64,000 bases of DNA from positions 1 through 64,000 of the forward strand of contig NZ_BDJK01000003.1 in assembly GCF_001950255.1 (NCBI RefSeq). The letters run 5' to 3'. Under the pieces are notes generated by a model. That model saw only the letters and a list, made by a program, of their open reading frames with translations. It made no database searches and was not told the DNA's origin. The stretch comes from Carboxydothermus pertinax (lineage in GTDB: Bacteria > Bacillota > Z-2901 > Carboxydothermales > Carboxydothermaceae). A program made the translations under genes and the position numbers. Below are positions 7,571-17,254 of the stretch, piece by piece. Numbering within the stretch: the first letter of the stretch is position 1; each line of letters begins with the position of its first letter.

Positions 7571-9208
7571 ATGCAGGACGTTAATAAAATTTACGCCCAG
7601 GCAGTAGCAGAAAGCTTATTACAACCCGACTGGCAGTGGTATTTATTAGAAGACAAAATTAAAAATATTTTAAAAACCCGCAGGTTACCGGAGCTTTCCG
7701 GGAAAAGTTTGCCGGAGTATTTAGCGGATGCTACTCCTGCCGAGTTTGCCCGCTGGGTGGATATCTTAAACCGGATAACCGGTCCAGCTTTAAAGGAAAT
7801 AATCCTGGAGGCTTTTCGGGAAAAGGACTTGGGGTATAAAGTTTTGGTGTTAAAAAATATCGAAAACATTAAAGGAGAATATCTTGTAGACTTGATGGAG
7901 GAAGTGGCCTGGGAACAGGTAGAGGTAGATTCCCTAATTTTTTTAACGAAAAAGTTTAACCAAAATGCCCTTGATTTTTATTTTTTACATAAAGTGAAAA
8001 ATCGGGCCCAGGAATTACCACTGGAAAATCTCTTGCCAGAAAGCCAGGGGGAATATAAAAAAGCCCTTCTCTGGCTTTTAGCTCAGACTAAAAGCGAGAA
8101 AGCTTACAGGAAAATTTTAAATCTTAAAGACGAATTACCAAGGGAGTATTTTAATTACCTTTTATTAATTGCCGGCGGCGAAAAAGCCTTGGAAGTAATT
8201 AAAGAGGAAGATCCTTTAAAATACTTTGAGAATCCCCAGGAAATTTTTATGCTGTTAGAAGGGTTAGATGAAGCCATGATTTTAGCTAAGATTACCGAAA
8301 TCCTTCGTCCTGAAGATTTAGAGGAGGGGATGAGGTTTGTAATGGCTTCAATTTTAGAAAGTGGAGGCTTTTATGCCGAGGCCGAAAAATATTTTACGCT
8401 ACTTTCCAACCTGGAAAGTCCCCAGAGCCTGTATTTAAAAGCTAAGTTTACTCTTCACCAGGGTCGACAGGAAGAAGCCCGGGAAATCTTTTTAATGGCA
8501 TTAACTGCTATGCGGGAACAACTTTTAAAGTCACCGAATTTTAATGGAGGGGAAATAGAAGAGCTTTATTTCCTGGGATCTAAAGATGGGTTTTTGACTT
8601 TGGAAGAAACTGCTAACTTTTATGCTGACCTTTTGGAAGGGGCTCTTTGGTTTTACGGGGCGATAACCGGAGAAGAAGTAGAGCCAATATTTAAAGAAAT
8701 TCTGGGGGTAACGCTGCCTATTCCGGTAGAAGAGGTAATAAAAGAACTTACCCGACGCCAGGGAGTAGTGGTAACGGAAAAGATTATTGCCCTGAAGCGG
8801 GTTTCTGACCCCCAAGGACTTATCTCCCGGAGAATTGCCCGGAAAATTCTCCCCTCTCCTCTGGCGGTGGATACTGTTTTACGGGTTTTTTATGGGGAAA
8901 GCTTTCGACTAATATCCAATTACCGGGATATTGAAAAATACCTGCAAAATTTAAAACAACGCCAGGGTTTATTGCTCTTAAATCCCAAGCTTTTTGATTT
9001 AAAAGCGTTAATTGAGCGCTTCCAGACGGAAGAACCGGAAGCGATTGTTCACAGCTACTCACCTTTAGTAAACGAAAACGAACCGGAAGAGTACGAAAAA
9101 TTACTAAACTATTTAGAAACAGTTTGGAACGATACTCCTAACTGGGAACTTTTTGGTATGAGTGTTTCGGAGCTTAAAGAATTATCCGAGGAAAAACTGT
9201 TAAACTAA
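7571..9208 (+). CDS. Helical-repeat protein of unknown function (TPR-like)
   Basis: About 545-aa, acidic, predominantly helical cytoplasmic protein with no signal peptide or membrane helix. The middle (about residues 255-310, with GGFYAEAEKYFTLLSNLES and SLYLKAKFTLHQGRQEEARE) reads like tetratricopeptide helices; the rest is helix-rich without a recognised domain. The start is set at ATG 7571, 6 nt after AAAAGGGG; the ATG at 7565 directly abuts that site. It ends one base before the convergent xpt gene, with no terminator between. Function unknown; TPR-like proteins often scaffold complexes. Confidence 0.7.
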   Translation: MQDVNKIYAQAVAESLLQPDWQWYLLEDKIKNILKTRRLPELSGKSLPEYLADATPAEFARWVDILNRITGPALKEIILEAFREKDLGYKVLVLKNIENIKGEYLVDLMEEVAWEQVEVDSLIFLTKKFNQNALDFYFLHKVKNRAQELPLENLLPESQGEYKKALLWLLAQTKSEKAYRKILNLKDELPREYFNYLLLIAGGEKALEVIKEEDPLKYFENPQEIFMLLEGLDEAMILAKITEILRPEDLEEGMRFVMASILESGGFYAEAEKYFTLLSNLESPQSLYLKAKFTLHQGRQEEAREIFLMALTAMREQLLKSPNFNGGEIEELYFLGSKDGFLTLEETANFYADLLEGALWFYGAITGEEVEPIFKEILGVTLPIPVEEVIKELTRRQGVVVTEKIIALKRVSDPQGLISRRIARKILPSPLAVDTVLRVFYGESFRLISNYRDIEKYLQNLKQRQGLLLLNPKLFDLKALIERFQTEEPEAIVHSYSPLVNENEPEEYEKLLNYLETVWNDTPNWELFGMSVSELKELSEEKLLN

Positions 9209-9209
9209 A

Positions 9210-9776
9210 TTAAAGAAACTCAATTTTTCCCCGGTCTAAAGATTTTATTTTTACTAAACTTTCGGTGGGAACTCCAAGGGAACTGAGAAAACTGGCCCCA
9301 GCTTGAAAGCTTTTTTCAATAGCGATACCTACTCCTACCAAGGTGGCCCCGGCGGTATTTACGATTTCTATAAGTCCGCGGGTGGCTTCTCCTGTAGCTA
9401 AAAAGTCGTCAATTATTAAGATGCGGTCATTAGGAGTAAGGTATTTCCTGTCAACGGTAATAAAAATATTTTCCTGGCGGGTGTAGGAAAAAATTTTAGC
9501 ATGATAAAAATTGTCGGGGATAGTGCCTCTTCTTTTCTTGGCAAAAACCACCGGTATTTTCATTATGTAACCAGTCATTAAGGCTAAGGCTATACCGGAA
9601 GCTTCTACCGTCAGAATTTTGTTGGGATTCTTAGCATAAAACCTTTTAGCGAATTCCTGCCCTATTTCCATAAGAAAAGGAGGATCTAACTGGTGGTTTA
9701 AGAACGAATCAACTTTTAACACGTTATTGGGTAGAACCCGACCTTCAGTTAAGATTTTTTCTTTAAGTTTTTCCAT
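9210..9776 (-). CDS. xpt: Xanthine phosphoribosyltransferase
   Basis: Purine salvage enzyme that joins xanthine to PRPP to give XMP in the cytoplasm. The type I PRTase signature ILIIDDFLATGEATRG is at about residues 118-133, the opening (EGRVLPNNVLKVDSFLNHQLDP) is characteristic of Firmicute Xpt, and 188 aa is the usual length. ATG at 9776 has GGAGGG upstream. There is no purine riboswitch in the 70-bp leader, unlike the Bacillus xpt-pbuX operon, and no permease gene follows, because the neighbour is convergent. Confidence 0.92.
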   Translation of the reverse strand: MEKLKEKILTEGRVLPNNVLKVDSFLNHQLDPPFLMEIGQEFAKRFYAKNPNKILTVEASGIALALMTGYIMKIPVVFAKKRRGTIPDNFYHAKIFSYTRQENIFITVDRKYLTPNDRILIIDDFLATGEATRGLIEIVNTAGATLVGVGIAIEKSFQAGASFLSSLGVPTESLVKIKSLDRGKIEFL

Positions 9777-9852
9777 TGTACCCTCCCCTTGGCTTTTAAG
9801 ACTATAAAAGTATTTTACAACCTTAGCTTTTAAAAAGTAAAGGAGGATGAAA

Positions 9853-10311
9853 ATGAAAGTTGAGCAAAAGTTAAATGAAATGGGAATGGTGCTACCGCCA
9901 GCACCGGCACCGGTTGCTGCTTACGTACCGGGAGTTTTAATTGACAATTATATTTATGTTTCTGGACAACTTCCCTTTGAAGGGGGAGAATTAAAAACCA
10001 AAGGTAAGCTTGGGGCGGAAATTACGGTAGAAGAAGGGTACCGCCTTGCCAAAATTGCTGCCTTAAATTGTCTGGCAGTGGTCAAGGGCCTGGTAGGGGA
10101 TCTCGACCGGATTGAAAAAATTGTCAAAGTTACCGGCTATGTAGCAAGTAGCCCGGGCTTTAACGATCAGCCGAAAGTAATAAATGGTGCTTCGGAATTT
10201 TTAGGAGAATTATTAGGAGAAGCCGGAAAACATGCCCGGGCGGCGGTTGGAGTAAATGAACTTCCCCTTAATTCTCCGGTAGAAGTGGACATGATTGTTA
10301 AAGTACGTTAA
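9853..10311 (+). CDS. RidA/YjgF/UK114-family protein
   Basis: A family of small trimeric proteins, some of which hydrolyse reactive enamine/imine intermediates (RidA). Family landmarks are [12 protein letters not shown] near residue 40 and the ending [25 protein letters not shown], which carries the conserved R-x-x-V-G-V-x-x-L-P pattern. At 152 aa it belongs to the longer subgroup. The start is taken as ATG 9853, 6 nt after AGGAGG; ATG 9847 abuts that site. It overlaps the convergent gene at 10308 by 4 bp. Exact substrate unknown. Confidence 0.85.
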   Translation: MKVEQKLNEMGMVLPPAPAPVAAYVPGVLIDNYIYVSGQLPFEGGELKTKGKLGAEITVEEGYRLAKIAALNCLAVVKGLVGDLDRIEKIVKVTGYVASSPGFNDQPKVINGASEFLGELLGEAGKHARAAVGVNELPLNSPVEVDMIVKVR

Positions 10312-10709
10312 AAATCCAGAGAATAATAAGCATAAGGTTTAGGGGAGTTTTGGGTCAAGGCTCTTAGACCTGAAAGCTCCCCTATAGCTATATATGGCAT
10401 TATTTTCCTAAAGGGTTTATAATAAAAAGCAAAGGATAGGCCCCGATAGCTTTCTAAAAGGTACGGCCAGAGCCAGCGACACTTAGGGGTAAGATAAAGA
10501 TAAATAGGTTGACCATAAATTTTAAGGTAGGCTTCGATTAAAAAGTCTAAACTGTCAATTATTACAGTATTTTGGGGAAGGTATTTAAAGGTTTTTTTTA
10601 AGACTAATTTTTCTGGGAGGATGGCTTGCCAGCATTCCAAAGTTTTAATCAGAAAAAAAGTTTGGCAGGATTCTGGGAAAAAACCAAGGAAACAACTGGG
10701 ATAGACCAT
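10308..10709 (-). CDS. 133-aa protein of unknown function
   Basis: No family was recognised. The product is rich in aromatic and hydrophobic residues (FLIKTLECWQAILPEKL, YLLESYRGLSFAFYYKPF) but has no clear transmembrane helix. The ATG at 10709 is chosen because AGGAGG lies 6 nt upstream; a longer frame to 10769 would add a hydrophobic tail without a ribosome binding site. It is convergent with the RidA-like gene (4-bp overlap) and divergent from the acetyltransferase gene at 10782. Confidence 0.6.
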   Translation of the reverse strand: MVYPSCFLGFFPESCQTFFLIKTLECWQAILPEKLVLKKTFKYLPQNTVIIDSLDFLIEAYLKIYGQPIYLYLTPKCRWLWPYLLESYRGLSFAFYYKPFRKIMPYIAIGELSGLRALTQNSPKPYAYYSLDF

Positions 10710-10781
10710 AGGATACCTCCTGAAGAAAAGGTATATTATTTTATAAAGAAGGTAAAAAAATGGTGACATGGGAGGAGAAAA

Positions 10782-11270
10782 ATGGTAATAAGGGAAGCTA
10801 AAGCGGAGGACCTAAAAGAGATCTTTGCCATTTACAATGAAGAGGTTTTAAAGGGTATTGCCACTTTTGATACCGAACCGGTGGAAGAAGAAAGGCAGTT
10901 GCGCTGGCTCATAGAACGGGGAGCAAAACATCCGGTCCTGGTAGGAGAAGTAGAAGGGAGAATTGCTGCCTGGGGGAGTTTAAATCCCTATTCTCCCCGT
11001 AAAGCGTATGATTCAACCGTTACCGAATCGGTATATGTTCATAAGGATTTTCGGGGGAGAGGCTATGGGAAGAAAATGCTTTTCACTCTTTTAAAAGAAG
11101 CCCGGAACCGGGGGCTCCGGGCAGTTTTGGCTTTAATTGCGGCTGAAAATGAAGGAAGTTTAAAGCTTCACTATAAGTGCGGATTTCAAAAGGTGGGAGA
11201 GCTAAAAAAAGTTGGTTTTAAGTTTGGCCGCTGGTTAGATGTGGTTATTTTAGAGTATCTTATATTTTAA
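10782..11270 (+). CDS. GNAT acetyltransferase, phosphinothricin acetyltransferase-like
   Basis: Cytoplasmic acetyl-CoA dependent N-acetyltransferase of 162 aa. The acetyl-CoA pyrophosphate loop is visible as RGRGYGKKML (about residues 90-99), and the surrounding pattern (IYNEEVLKGIATFDTEP near the start, NEGSLKLHYKCGFQKVGEL near the end) is that of the Pat/Bar/YncA subgroup, which acetylates amino-acid-like amines. GGAGG lies 4-5 nt before the ATG. The substrate cannot be told from sequence. Confidence 0.87.
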   Translation: MVIREAKAEDLKEIFAIYNEEVLKGIATFDTEPVEEERQLRWLIERGAKHPVLVGEVEGRIAAWGSLNPYSPRKAYDSTVTESVYVHKDFRGRGYGKKMLFTLLKEARNRGLRAVLALIAAENEGSLKLHYKCGFQKVGELKKVGFKFGRWLDVVILEYLIF

Positions 11271-11273
11271 CTT

Positions 11274-11296
11274 CCGCCGCCGGCGGATTATCTTTT
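11274..11296 (+). terminator. Weak GC-rich hairpin after the GNAT gene
   Basis: CCGCC (11274-11278) and GGCGG (11282-11286) form a 5-bp stem with a 3-nt loop, followed by ATTATCTTTT. It falls in the 32-bp gap between two convergent genes, so it may end the plus-strand transcript. Confidence 0.35.
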
Positions 11297-11302
11297 GCCA
11301 CC

Positions 11303-11488
11303 TCAACCGCTACAGAATTTACGGGAAAGATTATTTAAGCTTTTAATATTGTTTTCAATCTGGGGAATTGTTTGGGCAATAAAAGCAGCTAAATCTTTAT
11401 CTTTGGAATAAGCTAGATAATTCTGGTAATTTTTAAGATTGGCTTGTTCATATCTTAAAAGCCGAAAAACAATTTCCCGGTCAGTCAT
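11303..11488 (-). CDS. 61-aa helical protein of unknown function
   Basis: A short, probably all-helical protein (YEQANLKNYQNYLAYSKDKD, IPQIENNIKSLNNLSRK) without a membrane helix. It has a strong GGAGGTGAG ribosome binding site 4-5 nt before the ATG, which supports it being real. The heptad-like spacing and the Glu/Asn/Tyr content recall small ferritin-like or spore-coat-associated helical proteins, but this is only a guess. Confidence 0.6.
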   Translation of the reverse strand: MTDREIVFRLLRYEQANLKNYQNYLAYSKDKDLAAFIAQTIPQIENNIKSLNNLSRKFCSG

Positions 11489-11547
11489 TTTCTCACCTCC
11501 AGCATGATTCTAATTTATAATATGAAAAATTTTCTGGGGGGGATTTT

Positions 11548-12264
11548 ATGGAAAGAGCTGTTAAGATGCTGCTGGAAGCCCGGCATGCTATTGCCTTTAC
11601 TGGAGCTGGAGTTAGTACCGAAAGCGGTATTCCTGATTTTCGGGGAAAAACAGGACTCTGGGAACAGTATCCCGTGGAAAAGGTAGCATCGAGAAGGGCC
11701 CTTGTGGAAAATCCTGCGTTTTTTCTTAATTTTTACCGGGAACGGTTTAAAAGTTATGCCGGTGTAAAACCCAATCCAGCTCACGAGGCGCTGGCCCGGA
11801 TGGAAAAAGCAGGGATTATAAAAGGCATTGTTACCCAGAACATTGACGGGCTCCACCAGAAAGCTGGCAGTAAAAATGTAGTGGAGATTCACGGTACCTT
11901 AAACCGGGTGCGGTGTGATCGCTGTTTAAAATATTACTTGCCGGAAAAGCTCGATGAAGAAGAAGTACCCCGGTGTAACTGTGGTGGGGTTATTCGGCCG
12001 GATGTAGTTTTATTTGGGGAAGCTTTGCCCCGGCGGGAGTGGCAAAGGGCTTTAGAACTGGCCCAGAGGTCGGATCTCGTCCTGGTGGTGGGGTCATCTT
12101 TAGTGGTTACCCCGGCCAATCAAATTCCCGGCCTGGTACTTTTGGAAGGGGGCAAAGCTATAATTGTCAATAAAGAACCGACTCCCTTGGACGACCAGGC
12201 GCTTGTCCTTAGAGGCTATGCCGGGGAAATCCTTTCTAGGATGGTTGAGATGTTAGGTGTTTAA
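11548..12264 (+). CDS. cobB: NAD-dependent protein deacylase, Sir2 family
   Basis: Sirtuin that removes acyl groups from lysines using NAD, giving O-acyl-ADP-ribose. Motifs: FTGAGVSTESGIPDFRG near residues 17-33, TQNIDGLHQKAG near 97-108, the catalytic His in VEIHGTLN, a zinc site with CDRC and CNC pairs, and VVGSSLVVTPAN near 180. Length 238 aa fits the bacterial class. In acetate-using bacteria sirtuins reactivate acetyl-CoA synthetase, and an acs gene lies 4.3 kb upstream, but they are not in one operon, so that link is inference. The start has GGGGGG about 5 nt upstream. Confidence 0.92.
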   Translation: MERAVKMLLEARHAIAFTGAGVSTESGIPDFRGKTGLWEQYPVEKVASRRALVENPAFFLNFYRERFKSYAGVKPNPAHEALARMEKAGIIKGIVTQNIDGLHQKAGSKNVVEIHGTLNRVRCDRCLKYYLPEKLDEEEVPRCNCGGVIRPDVVLFGEALPRREWQRALELAQRSDLVLVVGSSLVVTPANQIPGLVLLEGGKAIIVNKEPTPLDDQALVLRGYAGEILSRMVEMLGV

Positions 12265-12269
12265 GAAGG

Positions 12270-12299
12270 CCCGAAGGAACCCTTCGGGTTTTTGTTTTT
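12270..12299 (+). terminator. Rho-independent terminator after the sirtuin gene
   Basis: CCCGAAGG and CCTTCGGG pair across a 3-nt loop and are followed by TTTTTGTTTTT. Confidence 0.9.
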
Positions 12300-12324
12300 A
12301 CTGGAGAAAAAGGATTTAAAGGCT

Positions 12325-12330
12325 TATAAT
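12325..12330 (+). promoter_or_regulatory. Candidate -10 element of the uvrBA operon
   Basis: A consensus TATAAT lies 20 nt upstream of the uvrB start; no good -35 hexamer stands at 17-18 nt. No SOS (LexA/DinR) box was recognised here. Confidence 0.45.
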
Positions 12331-12349
12331 ATAGTTTGAGGTGTTTTAA

Positions 12350-14341
12350 ATGGAACGTTTTAATTTAAGGTCTACTTACTCTCCTAAGGGAGACCAGCCC
12401 AAAGCAATAAAAGAGTTAACCGAAGGAATCAAAAAGGGGCTAAAAATGCAGACCCTTTTAGGGGTAACCGGTTCCGGGAAAACATTTACTATGGCCAATG
12501 TTATTGCTAACGTTAATAAACCAACTTTGGTAATTGCTCCCAATAAAACCTTAGCAGCGCAACTTTGCTCCGAGTTTCGGGAGTTTTTTCCGGAAAATGC
12601 GGTAGAGTATTTTGTAAGCTATTACGATTATTATCAGCCGGAGGCTTACTTACCGGCTACGGATACTTACATTGAAAAGGATTCTTCGATTAACGATGAA
12701 ATCGATAAATTGCGCCATTCGGCAACCGCTGCTTTGTTTGAGCGACGGGATGTGATAATTGTAGCGTCGGTTTCCTGCATTTATGGTTTAGGCGATCCGG
12801 AAGAGTATTCCGAGTTGTTACTTTCGGTGCGGAAAGGGCAAGTTTACGACCGGGAAGAAATTTTACGAAAACTTGTAAATATCCAGTATGAGCGGAATGA
12901 GTACGACTTAACCCGGGGTAAATTTCGGGTTAAAGGGGATGTGATTGAAGTTTATCCTGCGTCGTACACCGACCGGGCCATTAGAATTGAGCTTTTCGGC
13001 GATGAGGTAGAAAGAATTTTAGAGTTTGATACGTTAACGGGAGAAATTCTTGGTGAACTAAACCATGCGGCAATTTTTCCGGCCAGTCACTTTGCTACTT
13101 CCCGGGAAAAGTTAGAACGGGCGATAAAAAGCATTGAAGAAGAGCTAGCAGAGCGCCTTAAATATTTTGAAGAGCAGGGTAAACTTTTAGAAGCCCAGCG
13201 CCTTCGGCAACGGACTTTATACGATATTGAAATGCTGAGGGAAGTTGGCTATACCAAAGGGATAGAAAATTATTCCCGGCATTTAACCGGTAGAAAACCG
13301 GGAGAGCCTCCCTATACTTTAATTGATTACTTTCCCAAGGATTTTCTTTTAATTATTGATGAAAGCCATATTACCATTCCTCAAATCCGGGGGATGTATG
13401 AAGGGGACCGCTCCCGGAAGGAAGCCTTGGTGGAGTATGGTTTTCGTTTGCCTTCGGCTTATGATAACCGGCCTCTTAAGTTTCCCGAATTTGAAGCAAG
13501 GATTAACCAGGTGGTTTTTGTTTCCGCAACCCCGGGGCCTTATGAGTTAGAACATTCTCAGAAAATTGTCGAGCAGATTATCCGACCTACGGGATTAGTT
13601 GATCCGGAAGTAGAAGTTCGACCGACCCGGGGGCAGGTGGACGATTTGCTCGGGGAGATAAAAGAACGGGTGGCCCGGGAGGACCGGGTGCTGGTGACCA
13701 CTCTAACCAAAAGAATGGCGGAGGATTTAACCGAATATTTTCGGGAAATGGGGATTAAGGTGCGGTATCTTCACTCGGATATCGATACTTTAGAAAGAAT
13801 TGAAATTTTAAGGGATTTAAGGCTTGGGGTTTTTGACGTTCTGGTGGGGATAAATCTTCTGCGGGAAGGTTTAGATTTACCGGAGGTAAGCTTGGTGGCC
13901 ATTTTAGATGCGGATAAGGAAGGTTATTTGCGTTCGGAACGTTCCTTAATCCAGACTATTGGCAGGGCGGCCAGAAATGCTAACGGTAAAGTAATTATGT
14001 ATGCCGACACCGTAACCGCTTCAATGAAAAAAGCTATCGATGAAACCAACCGTCGAAGAAAATTGCAGATGGAGTATAACCAAAAGCACGGAATTACGCC
14101 GCAAACGGTGCAAAAAGCCGTAAGAGATGTTATTGAGGCGACCAAAGCGGTAGTGGAAGAAATGCCCGAAGTAAAACGCGAATTTGTGCAAAAGATGAGT
14201 GCGAAAGAGTTTAAACAGTATGTGGAGAAACTTACCCGGGAAATGAAAGAGGCAGCTAAAGCCCTGGAATTTGAAAAGGCAGCCATGCTGCGGGACTTAA
14301 TTATCGAACTTCGGGCGCAAAAGGCTGCAAAAAAGAAATAA
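12350..14341 (+). CDS. uvrB: Excinuclease ABC subunit B
   Basis: Damage-verification helicase of nucleotide excision repair. It receives lesions from UvrA and recruits UvrC. The Walker A box [10 protein letters not shown] is at about residues 38-47, the beta-hairpin region with [13 protein letters not shown] near 92-104, helicase motif [11 protein letters not shown] near 535, and a C-terminal UVR motif ([15 protein letters not shown] near 640) that contacts UvrC. 663 aa is normal. It sits 18 bp before uvrA in one operon; uvrC is 6 kb away. The start is ATG with GAGGTG upstream. Confidence 0.97.
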   Translation: MERFNLRSTYSPKGDQPKAIKELTEGIKKGLKMQTLLGVTGSGKTFTMANVIANVNKPTLVIAPNKTLAAQLCSEFREFFPENAVEYFVSYYDYYQPEAYLPATDTYIEKDSSINDEIDKLRHSATAALFERRDVIIVASVSCIYGLGDPEEYSELLLSVRKGQVYDREEILRKLVNIQYERNEYDLTRGKFRVKGDVIEVYPASYTDRAIRIELFGDEVERILEFDTLTGEILGELNHAAIFPASHFATSREKLERAIKSIEEELAERLKYFEEQGKLLEAQRLRQRTLYDIEMLREVGYTKGIENYSRHLTGRKPGEPPYTLIDYFPKDFLLIIDESHITIPQIRGMYEGDRSRKEALVEYGFRLPSAYDNRPLKFPEFEARINQVVFVSATPGPYELEHSQKIVEQIIRPTGLVDPEVEVRPTRGQVDDLLGEIKERVAREDRVLVTTLTKRMAEDLTEYFREMGIKVRYLHSDIDTLERIEILRDLRLGVFDVLVGINLLREGLDLPEVSLVAILDADKEGYLRSERSLIQTIGRAARNANGKVIMYADTVTASMKKAIDETNRRRKLQMEYNQKHGITPQTVQKAVRDVIEATKAVVEEMPEVKREFVQKMSAKEFKQYVEKLTREMKEAAKALEFEKAAMLRDLIIELRAQKAAKKK

Positions 14342-14359
14342 TGGAGGTTTTATTTTCTA

Positions 14360-17206
14360 ATGGATACGATTGTCATTAAGGGTGCCAGGGTTCATAATTT
14401 AAAAAATATAGATTTAACCTTACCTCGCAATAAATTTATTGTGATTACCGGACTTTCGGGATCGGGCAAATCATCCCTTGCTTTTGATACAATTTATGCC
14501 GAAGGACAGAGACGGTATGTGGAGAGCTTATCGGCTTATGCCCGGCAGTTTTTAGGGCAAATGGATAAGCCCGACGTTGATTTTATTGAAGGACTATCCC
14601 CGGCAATTTCTATTGACCAAAAAACTACTTCCAAAAACCCCCGCTCTACCGTGGGAACGGTTACGGAGATTCACGATTATTTAAGGCTTTTATATGCCCG
14701 CATAGGAATACCCCACTGTCCCGTTTGCGGACGGGTAGTAGAGAAACAAACCATTGACCAGATGGTAGATAGGTTATTGGCTTTACCCGAACGGACCAAA
14801 CTGGTGATTATGGCGCCTATCGTGCGGGGAAGAAAAGGGGAGTTTGTTAAGACCTTTGAGGACATTCGCCGCCAGGGTTTTGCCCGGGTCCGGGTGGATG
14901 GTATTCTTTATGATTTAGCCGAAGAAATTAAGCTAGAGAAGAATAAAAAGCATAATATAGATGTAGTGGTTGACCGGCTGGTTGTAAAAGACGGAATAAA
15001 AACCAGGCTTACCGATTCTCTGGAAACAGCTTTAAAATTAGCCGAAGGCCTGGCATTGGTAGAAATAGTGGATGGGGAAGAGATTACTTTTTCCGAAAAC
15101 TTTGCCTGTCCCCACTGCGAAATCAGCCTCCCGGAAATAAGCCCCCGGCTTTTTTCCTTTAACAATCCCTTTGGGGCCTGCCCCGAGTGCACGGGCCTTG
15201 GCTATAAATTAGAAGTTGATCCGGACCTTGTAATCCCCAATAAAGATTTAACCCTGCGTCAGGGGGCGATAGCGGCCTGGAATGCCGGCAATACCGGTTC
15301 TTATTATTTCCAGGTGTTAGAAGCCTTAGCCCAAAAGTATGGATTTAGCGTCGATGTTCCGGTAAAAGATTTAGACCCGGAAATTTTAAGAAAAATTCTT
15401 TACGGCCTTCCCGGGGAAAAAGTCAGGGTCAAGTACTACAACTATACCAGCGGTAGCTCCTATACTTTCGATGCCAACTGGGAGGGCGTTATACCCAATT
15501 TAGAGCGGCGCTACCGGGAAACCCAGTCGGAAGCGATGCGGGAAGAAATTGAAAAATTTATGACCCAAAGGAAATGTCCTGCCTGTCAGGGGGCCCGGCT
15601 CAAAAAAGAAGCGCTGGCGGTAACCGTGGGCGGGAAGAATATCCACGAGCTTGGGGAAATGACTGTGGAAAAGCTTTTAGCTTTTATTGAAAATCTTGAG
15701 TTAACGGAAAGGGAGCTTTTAATTGCCCGCCAGGTATTGAAAGAAATTAAAGAACGCTTGGGCTTTTTAAATAACGTTGGCCTGGACTATCTGACGTTAA
15801 ATCGTTCGGCTACCACCTTATCGGGGGGTGAAGCCCAGAGAATTCGCCTTGCTACCCAAATTGGCTCTGGCCTTACTGGGGTGCTTTATGTTTTAGATGA
15901 ACCATCAATAGGTTTACATCCCCGGGATACCCAGAGGCTCTTAGACACTTTAAAGAGGCTGCGGGATTTGGGCAATACTTTAGTAGTGGTAGAACACGAT
16001 GAAGAGACCATTCGGGCGGCGGACTATATAGTGGACATGGGCCCCGGGGCCGGAGAAAAAGGAGGCCAGGTAGTAGCGGCGGGAAGTTTCCGGGAAATTT
16101 TAAACCATCCCGATTCTATTACCGCCAAATATCTGCGGGGCGAGGAAAAAATTCCGGTACCGCCTTTGCGGCGTAAAGGCAATGGCAAAGCCTTAACCAT
16201 TGTTGGTGCTCGGGAAAACAATTTAAAAAACCTTACTGTCAAAATTCCTTTAGGTAAATTTGTGGCAGTAACCGGGGTTTCGGGTTCCGGTAAAAGTACC
16301 TTAATTAATGAAATTTTGTATAAAGCGGTGGCGGGAAAGTTTTATAAATTAAAAGAAAAACCCGGCGCTTATGAGAAAATTTTAGGTTTAACCTATATTG
16401 ATAAGATCATAAATATAGACCAGTCGCCTATTGGCCGGACGCCGCGCTCCAACCCGGCAACCTATACCGGAGTGTTCAATGATATCCGGGAGCTTTTTGC
16501 GGCAACGCCGGAAGCGCGGATGCGGGGCTACAAGCCGGGACGTTTCTCCTTTAACGTTAGGGGCGGGCGGTGCGAGGCGTGTCAAGGAGACGGTATTATT
16601 AAAATTGAAATGCATTTTCTGCCGGACGTTTATGTTCCCTGTGAGGTGTGTAAAGGGGCCCGCTACAATCGGGAAACCTTAGAGGTGCGGTACAAAGGGA
16701 AAAATATTGCGGAAGTCTTGGATATGACGGTAGAAGAGGCCTTAGAGTTTTTTGCGGCCATACCAAAAATTCAGCGAAAACTGCAAACTCTCTTTGATGT
16801 AGGTTTGGGCTACATCCGTCTGGGCCAACCGGCAACAACCTTATCCGGGGGAGAAGCCCAGCGGGTAAAGCTGGCAACGGAACTTGCTCGCCGTTCTACC
16901 GGGAAAACTTTATACATTTTAGATGAGCCTACTACCGGCCTCCACATAGCCGATGTCCACCGGCTTTTGGACGTTTTAAACCGCTTAGTAGAAGCGGGTA
17001 ATACGGTGGTGGTAATAGAACACAATTTAGACGTAATTAAAACCGCCGACCACATTATTGATTTAGGACCCGAAGGTGGGGACAAAGGCGGGCAAATTAT
17101 CGCTGAAGGCACCCCGGAGGAGGTGGCGCAAAACCCGGCATCGTATACCGGGAAGTTTTTGCGGCCATACCTTAATTTAGAGGTTAATCTAGAGGTTGGA
17201 GATTGA
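14360..17206 (+). CDS. uvrA: Excinuclease ABC subunit A
   Basis: Damage-sensing dimeric ABC ATPase of nucleotide excision repair. There are two nucleotide-binding halves: Walker [10 protein letters not shown] near residue 32 and GVSGSGKST near 642, and ABC signature LSGGEAQR twice (near 490 and 830). Zinc modules are CPVC/CPHC...CPEC in the first half and CEAC...CEVC in the second. 948 aa is the family length. GGAGG is about 12 nt before the ATG, rather far. The C-terminal residues [10 protein letters not shown] come from a short repeated stretch near 17180. Confidence 0.97.
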   Translation: MDTIVIKGARVHNLKNIDLTLPRNKFIVITGLSGSGKSSLAFDTIYAEGQRRYVESLSAYARQFLGQMDKPDVDFIEGLSPAISIDQKTTSKNPRSTVGTVTEIHDYLRLLYARIGIPHCPVCGRVVEKQTIDQMVDRLLALPERTKLVIMAPIVRGRKGEFVKTFEDIRRQGFARVRVDGILYDLAEEIKLEKNKKHNIDVVVDRLVVKDGIKTRLTDSLETALKLAEGLALVEIVDGEEITFSENFACPHCEISLPEISPRLFSFNNPFGACPECTGLGYKLEVDPDLVIPNKDLTLRQGAIAAWNAGNTGSYYFQVLEALAQKYGFSVDVPVKDLDPEILRKILYGLPGEKVRVKYYNYTSGSSYTFDANWEGVIPNLERRYRETQSEAMREEIEKFMTQRKCPACQGARLKKEALAVTVGGKNIHELGEMTVEKLLAFIENLELTERELLIARQVLKEIKERLGFLNNVGLDYLTLNRSATTLSGGEAQRIRLATQIGSGLTGVLYVLDEPSIGLHPRDTQRLLDTLKRLRDLGNTLVVVEHDEETIRAADYIVDMGPGAGEKGGQVVAAGSFREILNHPDSITAKYLRGEEKIPVPPLRRKGNGKALTIVGARENNLKNLTVKIPLGKFVAVTGVSGSGKSTLINEILYKAVAGKFYKLKEKPGAYEKILGLTYIDKIINIDQSPIGRTPRSNPATYTGVFNDIRELFAATPEARMRGYKPGRFSFNVRGGRCEACQGDGIIKIEMHFLPDVYVPCEVCKGARYNRETLEVRYKGKNIAEVLDMTVEEALEFFAAIPKIQRKLQTLFDVGLGYIRLGQPATTLSGGEAQRVKLATELARRSTGKTLYILDEPTTGLHIADVHRLLDVLNRLVEAGNTVVVIEHNLDVIKTADHIIDLGPEGGDKGGQIIAEGTPEEVAQNPASYTGKFLRPYLNLEVNLEVGD

Positions 17207-17218
17207 TTAGAGATTAGA

Positions 17219-17252
17219 GAAAAGCCCCTGGTTTTCACCAGGGGCTTTTTAG
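17219..17252. terminator. Bidirectional terminator between uvrA and the cytochrome gene
   Basis: AAAAGCCCCTGG and CCAGGGGCTTTTT form a strong stem with T-runs on both strands. It lies between two convergent stop codons (17206 and 17255) and probably serves both. Confidence 0.9.
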
Positions 17253-17254
17253 TG

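Noticed and set aside
9777-9852. Purine riboswitch before xpt
   Set aside because: The leader is only about 70 nt and has no recognisable three-way junction or conserved loop sequences.
12300-12349. LexA/DinR SOS box before uvrB
   Set aside because: No CGAAC-N4-GTTCG-like dyad could be seen in the short leader.
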